DNA of 64,000 nt from CAWEHU01 sp963808965 (GTDB lineage: Bacteria > Pseudomonadota > Alphaproteobacteria > Acetobacterales > Acetobacteraceae): the NCBI GenBank assembly GCA_963808965.1, contig CAWEHU010000026.1, positions 1 to 64,000 on the forward strand, read 5' to 3'. Each line of letters begins with the position of its first letter. The first letter of the stretch is position 1. Positions 58,590 through 64,000 of this stretch are shown piece by piece. The notes beneath the pieces were generated by a model that saw nothing but the letters and a program-made list of their open reading frames with translations, was not told the DNA's origin and searched no databases. The position numbers and the translations under genes were made by a program.

Positions 58590-60415
58590 CTATTCCACAG
58601 TCACGGATTTGGCCAAATTGCGGGGCTGATCGACGTCGGTGCCCTTCAGGTCACCGCCACGAGATACGCGAGCAGCTGCACCGGAATGGCGTACAGGATT
58701 GGAGCAACGAAGGGGTCGACAGCGGGCAGCACGACCGTCTCCGCCGCGATGCCCTTCAGCTTCGCCGCACCTTTCGCGTCGCTCAACACCATGATCTTGC
58801 CGCCGCGTGCGGCCGCTTCCTGTAGATTGGACGCGGTCTTCTCGAACAGCGGACCCGAAGGCACGATGGCGATGACGGGCACGTTCGGGTCAATCAACGC
58901 GATCGGGCCGTGTTTCATCTCCCCCGCCGCGTACCCCTCCGCGTGGATGTAGCTGATCTCCTTCAGTTTCAGCGCACCCTCCATCGCGATCGGGAAGCAA
59001 TTTCCCCGGCCGAGATAGAGCACGTCGCGCGCCTCCGCGACACGCGCCGCGATTCGTTGCAGGGCGGCGTCGTTTTCCAGCACCTCGGCGGCGCGGCTCG
59101 GAACTTCCAGGAGAGCGGCAGTCATCCCCGCCTCCTGCTCGGCGGAAATGGCGCCCCGTGCCCGGCCGGCCGCGAGGGCGAGACACGCCAGTACCGAAAG
59201 CTGCGCGGTGAAGGCCTTCGTGCTGGCCACCCCGATCTCCGGGCCGGCCACCGTCTCCAGCACGGCGTCGGATTCCCGGGCCATGCTGCTTTCCGGCACG
59301 TTGATGACAGAAAGCACGTTCTGATGCTGCTCGCGCATGTAGCGCAAGGCCGCCAGGGTGTCGGCGGTCTCGCCCGACTGGCTCACCAGCAACCCAAGTC
59401 CTCCCTGCGGCAGCGGCGGTGTGCGATAGCGGAATTCGCTCGCGACATCTCCGTCGGCGGGAATCCGTGCAACAGCCTCGAACCACCAGCGACCGACCAG
59501 GCCCGCATAGAAGGCCGAACCGCAGGCGCTGACGGTGATGCGCGAAACGCGCGCAAGATCGAAGGGCAGCTCCGGCAGCACCACGGCGCGCGTGGCCGGG
59601 TTCACCATGCGATGCAGCGTGTCCCCGATCACCGCCGGGTGTTCGTGCAGCTCCTTCTCCATGAAGTGGCGGTAGTTGCCCTTCCCGATAGCAGCCCCGG
59701 TCAGCCGGGTGAGCTTGATCTCCCGCTCGACCTCCTGGCCGCCGGCGGCGAAGAAGCGCGCGCCTTTGCGGTCCACCACGGTCCAGTCACCGTCGTTCAG
59801 ATAGGCGATGCGGCGGGTGAGCGGGGCGAGCGCGAGCGCGTCGGAGCCGACGAACATTTCGTCGTCTCCGAAGCCGACCGCGAGCGGCGCCCCGTGCTGC
59901 GCGCCAACGATCAGCTCCGGGTGCCCAGCGAAGATCATCGCCAGGGCGTACGCGCCTTCGAGCCGGCGGAACGCCGCGCCAGCCGCGGAGACCGGGTCCA
60001 TGCCGCGCTTCAGGTGCAAATCGACAAGCTGCGCCACCGTTTCAGTGTCCGTTTCGGTGGAGAACTCCTGACCCTCGGCCTCCAGCTCCGCGCGGAGCTC
60101 CGCGTGGTTCTCGATAATACCGTTGTGAACGATGGAGACCCGAGCGGTTCCGTGCGGATGCGCGTTGCCCTCGGTCGGCGCGCCATGGGTCGCCCAGCGC
60201 GTGTGACCGATCCCGATGCTGCCCGGCAGCGGGGCGCGTTCCAGCACCGCTGCAAGATTCCCGAGCTTGCCCTCGGCGCGGCGGCGTTCGATATGGCCGT
60301 TGACGAGGGTAGCAACGCCGGCGCTGTCATAGCCGCGGTATTCCAGCCGCCGCAACGCGTCTATCAGCAGAGGAGCAGCGGGACGCGCTCCGATCACTCC
60401 CATGATGCCACACAT
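58590..60415 (-). CDS. glmS: glutamine--fructose-6-phosphate aminotransferase (frame disturbed near 58650)
   Basis: 607-aa enzyme making glucosamine-6-phosphate. The N-terminal glutaminase begins with the catalytic Cys (CGIMGVIGARPAAPLLIDAL) and has GHTRWATHGAP. Two SIS domains follow (SACGSAFYAGLVGRWWFE, VSQSGETADTLAALRYMREQ, ASTKAFTAQLSVLACLALAA). The frame ends early at 58646, but two extra bases near 58650 hide the standard ending KGTDVDQPRNLAKSVTVE, which stops at 58590. The ATG overlaps the glmU stop (TGATG), so glmU-glmS are coupled. Confidence 0.95.
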
Positions 60416-61752
60416 CAGCGGTTCGTCCTTTGCTTTGCTTTTCGCTGTTCCGCCCGGATCGCGGCTGCGCGGCCGGGCTTCTGAACTTGTCGACCGCGCG
60501 CGATCGCCAGCGCGTCGGGCGCGACATCCTCGGTGATCACGCTGCCGGCGGCCACGATCGCGCCCTCGCCCACCGCGACCGGGGCAACCAATGCCGTGTC
60601 CGAGCCGATGAAGGCCTTTGCGCCGATCCGCGTACGATGCTTGGCGGAGCCGTCGTAATTGCAGGTGATCGTGCCCGCGCCGATATTCGCCCCCGCGCCG
60701 ATCTCCGCGTCGCCCAAATAGGTGAGGTGATTCGCCTTTGCGCCCGCGCCCAGGTTGGTCGCCTTCAGCTCGACGAAATTGCCGACATGCGCGCCCACGC
60801 CGAGGGTCGTTCCTGGGCGCAGTCGCGCGAACGGACCGACGACCGCGCCGGCCCCGATCGTGCAGCCTTCCAGGTGGCTGAAGGCGCGGATCTCGGCTCC
60901 CTCCTCCACGGTCACGCCGGGACCGAACACGACTCCGGGTCCGATCGTTACATCCGGCGAGAGGCGCGTATCGAAGCAGAGGAATACGCTGGAAGGGTCC
61001 GTCATCGTGACCCCTTCTTCCATCGCCGCGTATCGCAATCTGCGCTGGAGCACGGCCTCGGCTTCGGCGAGTTCGACCCGGGAGTTGATGCCGCGCAGTT
61101 CGTCGAATGGCGCCTCGACCGCCGCGACGTGCTGGCCTTCGGCCGTTGCGAGGGCCACGATGTCGGTCAGGTAGTATTCGCGCTTGGCGTTGTCATTGCG
61201 CACGGCCCGCATCCAGCGCGCCATGTCTGAGCCGGCGCCGCATAGCACGCCTGCATTGCACAGGGTCTCCGCGCGTTCGGCCTCCGTCGCGTCCGCCCAT
61301 TCGACGATGCGCTCGACGTAGCCGTTTCGGCAGATCACGCGGCCGTATCGCCCCGGCTCATCGGCGCGCATCGCGAGCATTGCGAGCCCCACATCGCCGG
61401 CCCGCCGGCGCTCCAGCAACCGCAGCAGCGTTTCGGGCCGGATCAGCGGGTTATCAGCGTAGAGCACCGCCACCTCGCCCTCGCCGAAATGCGCGGCGGC
61501 CTGCAGGGCGGCGTGGGCAGTGCCTAGGCGTTCCTGCTGGACCAAGGTGGAATGCGGCGCGGCCATCTGCTCGACGGCCTCCATGCCAGGCCCGACGACG
61601 ACGACGATCCGGTCGAAAGCTTGCTCGCAACTTGCCAGGACATGGCGCAGCATGGGACGGCCGGCGATCGGATGCAGGGGCTTGGGCAGGGCGGACTTCA
61701 TCCGGGTGCCGAGGCCGGCAGCCAGGATCACGGCGGTTGCTCTCTGTGCCAT
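60415..61752 (-). CDS. glmU: bifunctional UDP-GlcNAc pyrophosphorylase / GlcN-1-P N-acetyltransferase
   Basis: 445-aa enzyme. The N-terminal uridylyltransferase (~1-230) has VILAAGLGTRMKSALPKPLH, QQERLGTAHA and YADNPLI. The C-terminal left-handed beta-helix (~250-440) has hexapeptide repeats (IGPGVVFGPGVTVEEGA, IGAGAVVGPFARLRPGTTLG) and the acetyltransferase motif NHLTYLGDAEIGAGANIGAG. The start at 61752 fits family length. It supplies UDP-GlcNAc for peptidoglycan and lipopolysaccharide. Translationally coupled to glmS. Confidence 0.96.
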   Translation of the reverse strand: MAQRATAVILAAGLGTRMKSALPKPLHPIAGRPMLRHVLASCEQAFDRIVVVVGPGMEAVEQMAAPHSTLVQQERLGTAHAALQAAAHFGEGEVAVLYADNPLIRPETLLRLLERRRAGDVGLAMLAMRADEPGRYGRVICRNGYVERIVEWADATEAERAETLCNAGVLCGAGSDMARWMRAVRNDNAKREYYLTDIVALATAEGQHVAAVEAPFDELRGINSRVELAEAEAVLQRRLRYAAMEEGVTMTDPSSVFLCFDTRLSPDVTIGPGVVFGPGVTVEEGAEIRAFSHLEGCTIGAGAVVGPFARLRPGTTLGVGAHVGNFVELKATNLGAGAKANHLTYLGDAEIGAGANIGAGTITCNYDGSAKHRTRIGAKAFIGSDTALVAPVAVGEGAIVAAGSVITEDVAPDALAIARGRQVQKPGRAAAIRAEQRKAKQRTNR

Positions 61753-61946
61753 ATCAGGTCCGTAGCGGCCGTCAGTCAGCGCTGTCAAAGGCTTCGGGCC
61801 TCTCGGCGGGGTCAATTCAGGCATCGAAATGTGTCTGATCCAGGGTGGACCGGGCCGGAGCATAAGCCGGCATTCGTCAGCAATCCGTTACCGTAGGCGA
61901 TCGCGCTTGCGGGCCGAGGGATGGAATCGGGCGGAGACGGGTCGGC

Positions 61947-62765
61947 TCAACGGGCCTGGTTGCTGGCCGGAGCCGGCGGTAGGCCCGGCCCGGCCTTGGC
62001 CAGATACATCGTGGCGGCTCCGAACCAGCGGGTCTCGAAGGTGATGCGCACCGGGATGCGCGGCGCGCCGGGGACCACTTGCGCCAGCCAGGCAGAGCCG
62101 TGCTGAGGCCGGCGCAACTGATCCTGGTCGGCGTCGCGAACGAATCCAGCGAGCTGCCGGCCATCGAAATCGCAACGAAGCGCTCGGCCGCTGAACATGG
62201 ATCGCCCCGTCGCGGGTAGGATCTCGTCGCCTACAGTATGGGCCGAGATTTCCGCAAGGCGGCGGCCATCGAAGGTCCTGACCTCGGCCTCGCAGCCACC
62301 CGTGTCCTGCACGCGGCGCATCAGCAAGGCGAGCGCGCTCAAGGTATCGATCGAGTTCGCCTGGAGCTGCGGCGGAACCGGGTCACGCTCCTCGTCATTG
62401 GGCGGAATCAGGGTGCGAATGAGTGGCTGGCCGCGATCGTAGTCGATCAGGGTGCGCCTTGGCTCTCCTCTCCAGAAACCGTCGCCGAAAAACCTCAGCG
62501 GAGCTGGCCGCGATCCCTGCCATGCACCCTCGACGACGCTAAATTGGTGCCCGTGGAATAGCGCCCCGACCAAGCCGGTGGTGCGATAGCTCATCTGCAT
62601 CTGGTAGTTCCATCGACCGAAGCCGAACCCGGCCTCAAGCTCGGCCACATCCAGCCCGTGCGCGTAGATTTCGTACTCGGCATGGAAGGTCGTGAGCGGA
62701 TCGGCGCGCACCGCCGCCGTTCCAAGCAGAAGAAAAATGAGGACGACGGCGATGCTGCGGCCCAT
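61947..62765 (-). CDS. DUF3108 domain secreted protein
   Basis: 272-aa exported protein with a signal peptide (MGRSIAVVLIFLLLGTAAVR, cleavage after RA) and a DUF3108-type beta-rich domain: FHAEYEIYAHGLDVAELEAG, QMQMSYRTTGLVGALFHGH, then NSIDTLSALALLMRRV and the C-terminal PVRITFETRWFGAATMYL. Family members are periplasmic, function unknown. The start at 62765 gives a clean signal peptide; an upstream ATG at 62792 has no proper ribosome spacing. Lies 194 nt upstream of glmU in the same direction. Confidence 0.8.
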   Translation of the reverse strand: MGRSIAVVLIFLLLGTAAVRADPLTTFHAEYEIYAHGLDVAELEAGFGFGRWNYQMQMSYRTTGLVGALFHGHQFSVVEGAWQGSRPAPLRFFGDGFWRGEPRRTLIDYDRGQPLIRTLIPPNDEERDPVPPQLQANSIDTLSALALLMRRVQDTGGCEAEVRTFDGRRLAEISAHTVGDEILPATGRSMFSGRALRCDFDGRQLAGFVRDADQDQLRRPQHGSAWLAQVVPGAPRIPVRITFETRWFGAATMYLAKAGPGLPPAPASNQAR

Positions 62766-62825
62766 GCCCGCATTGTTGTGATCCCGCACCATCTCCGCAA
62801 GGGGGACCCGCGCGTCCTCCGGACA

Positions 62826-63608
62826 TCATTGTCGGGTGCTCGGGGCGTACCCCGCCCGGAGCTGCTTCGCCCTTTGAGGTGTGAGCAGGATGAAAGCAAC
62901 GATAAAGGCCGCGAGAACTGCCGATGCGACAAAGCGGCTCAATGCGAGCCCGCCATGAGAAAGCGGCTTGTCGAGGAAATCGCCCACCGTGGCGCCCAGC
63001 GGACGTGTTAGGATGAACGCGGTCCAGAACAGCAGTGTATGCGAGATATTCGTGAAGAAATAGGCCGCCGCGACCAGCGTCAACCCACTGGCGAATACGA
63101 GCGCCCCGCCCTCATAGCCGAGCCCGGTCGTGTCGGCCATCCAATCGCCGAGCGCCGTGCCCAGGGTTTGGGAAAACAAGATCGTCACCCAATAGAACAT
63201 CTCGATTTTGCGTGATCTGATGGTGTCCACCGAAACGGAACCGGCCGACAGATACCAGGTGCCGAGTGATACGAGGAGGAGGGCGAACAGGATCGCCGAT
63301 CCACCGGTGTAGCCAATTCCGAGGGAGCGGTCCGCGAAGTCTGCCATGGTCGTCCCCGTGGTCGTGGTGGCGACAATGACTGCCCAATACAGGAAGGAGT
63401 GAAATCTCGTCACGGTAATCTGAATGGCGACGACGGCGATGAAAACACCGATGAAGATGACGCTAGAGATCGCGTATCCTAGATGGAGCGACATCGATAG
63501 GGAATCGCCGCCTGTCTCCCCCAGGGTGGTTGCGGCGATCTTCAGGATCCAGAAGATTAGCGTGACTTCGGGAACCTTGCTCAGGTCAGTTTGTTGGCGC
63601 CCAGGCAT
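62826..63608 (-). CDS. COG4705-type integral membrane protein with four internal repeats
   Basis: 260-aa protein with about eight membrane helices. Four similar motifs recur: TLGETGGDSLSMSLHLGY, TTGTTMADFADRSLGIGYTG, TLGTALGDWMADTTGLGYEG and PLGATVGDFLDKPLSHGG. Each has T/P-x-G-x-x-x-(G/A)-D followed by a Gly-rich turn, suggesting a fourfold bundle with acidic residues lining a site. It resembles the uncharacterised COG4705 membrane protein family. The start at 63608 follows GGAGG. Substrate unknown. Confidence 0.8.
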   Translation of the reverse strand: MPGRQQTDLSKVPEVTLIFWILKIAATTLGETGGDSLSMSLHLGYAISSVIFIGVFIAVVAIQITVTRFHSFLYWAVIVATTTTGTTMADFADRSLGIGYTGGSAILFALLLVSLGTWYLSAGSVSVDTIRSRKIEMFYWVTILFSQTLGTALGDWMADTTGLGYEGGALVFASGLTLVAAAYFFTNISHTLLFWTAFILTRPLGATVGDFLDKPLSHGGLALSRFVASAVLAAFIVAFILLTPQRAKQLRAGYAPSTRQ

Positions 63609-63759
63609 GCAGCCGTACCTCCGTTCCAAGGAGCCACAACGTCCCCTCTTCGCAGAGGTTGAGTTACATCCCAGTCAGGCTGCGTAGCTCGTGGGCAGAG
63701 CCGCTCTGGGTCGGAAGCGCAATCCAAACTGAGACACTATCGCGTGGCGCGCCTTGGCT

Positions 63760-63789
63760 TGACACCTTGAAGGGCGCCCGCCTATCACA
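63760..63789 (+). promoter_or_regulatory. sigma-70 promoter of tRNA-Val
   Basis: TTGACA at 63760-63765 and TATCAC at 63784-63789, spacer 18 nt, lie 15 nt upstream of the tRNA 5' end. The consensus -35 and expected spacing fit a strong housekeeping promoter. Confidence 0.7.
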
Positions 63790-63804
63790 CGCGGCCTCGG
63801 CGAC

Positions 63805-63879
63805 GGGCGCGTAGCTCAGCGGGAGAGCATTCGCTTCACACGCGAAGGGTCACAGGTTCAATCCCTGTCGCGCCCACCA
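63805..63879 (+). tRNA. tRNA-Val (anticodon CAC)
   Basis: Cloverleaf readable by eye: acceptor GGGCGCG / CGCGCCC with discriminator A and encoded CCA (63877-63879); D arm GCTC/GAGC; anticodon stem TTCGC/GCGAA with loop TTCACAC, anticodon CAC at 63837-63839; T arm ACAGG/CCTGT with TTCAATC loop. CAC decodes GUG (Val). Confidence 0.96.
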
Positions 63880-63897
63880 CTCCTGCACCGAAATAGC

Positions 63898-64000
63898 TCA
63901 GCGGCGACCCGGCTGTTCCGCCTTCAGGCGCGCGCGCAGATCCGCGATGTCAGGGTTGATCGATATAACCGGCGGGGGTTCTCCGGCGGGAGCGGCCGCC
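63898..64000 (-). CDS. C-terminal end of an unidentified gene (partial)
   Basis: A minus-strand frame enters from the right edge and stops at 63898, encoding AAAPAGEPPPVISINPDIAD, then LRARLKAEQPGRR. The Pro/Ala-rich stretch followed by a short basic helix looks like a protein C-terminus, but the gene cannot be identified. The 5' part is outside the window. Confidence 0.45.
   Translation of the reverse strand, partial: AAAPAGEPPPVISINPDIADLRARLKAEQPGRR

Noticed and set aside
58910..60484. ~520-codon open frame on the plus strand
   Set aside because: Antisense to glmS, whose motifs are unmistakable. High-GC codon bias leaves long open shadows on the other strand.

Overview
The window is a GC-rich stretch of alphaproteobacterial chromosome. 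Homodimeric AceE, E2/E3 subunits carrying lipoyl domains, a PHB module, AddAB instead of RecBCD, DUF2628 inside the his operon and a DNA-binding-like extension on CarA point to Rhodospirillales, perhaps Acetobacteraceae. That family-level placement is inference. Almost all genes are housekeeping or metabolic. The accessory parts are an IS6 remnant (about 2.5-2.9 kb), a putative VapD/DUF5397 pair between carA and carB, a PEP-CTERM gene with a textbook sigma-54 promoter, and some short repeats.

Layout. 0.1-13.8 kb (minus strand): aceE-aceF-lpdA-maeB-phaA-phaB, then an IS remnant, a phasin and a DUF2382 stress protein. Pyruvate dehydrogenase supplies acetyl-CoA, malic enzyme supplies NADPH and pyruvate, PhaA and PhaB make (R)-3-hydroxybutyryl-CoA, and the phasin coats the granule. 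PhaC is not in the window. 14.3-22.4 kb: TerB-like, ExoD and TerC genes, an acyl-CoA dehydrogenase, ftsK, a UbiH-type hydroxylase and a ModA-like binding protein. 22.7-37.4 kb: Uma2 nuclease, type-2 ferredoxin-NADP reductase, then tsaE-amgK-murU-addB-addA with start/stop overlaps throughout, followed by trxA, an ATP-dependent DNA ligase and hisB-DUF2628-hisH-GNAT-hisA. 37.4-42 kb: an inverted-repeat-bounded element, a polar amino-acid ABC transporter, and argD-argF. 42-44.4 kb: two secreted PRC-barrel proteins, recX and a small secreted protein. 44.6-51.9 kb: carA, three small genes, carB, greA and threonine dehydratase. 52.3-58.6 kb: PEP-CTERM gene, Crp-type regulator, Mfd-type helicase, TetR regulator. 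58.6-64 kb: glmU-glmS, DUF3108, a COG4705-type membrane protein, tRNA-Val(CAC) and the 3' end of one more gene.

The dominant oddity is about 18 places where an obviously conserved gene changes reading frame by one or two bases. Nearly all are extra bases, and several hit genes expected to be essential (ftsK, tsaE, carB, glmS). Removing or restoring the base recreates the family sequence each time, so I treat these as intact genes in a draft-quality sequence rather than pseudogenes. Coordinates for such genes span the whole reconstructed gene.
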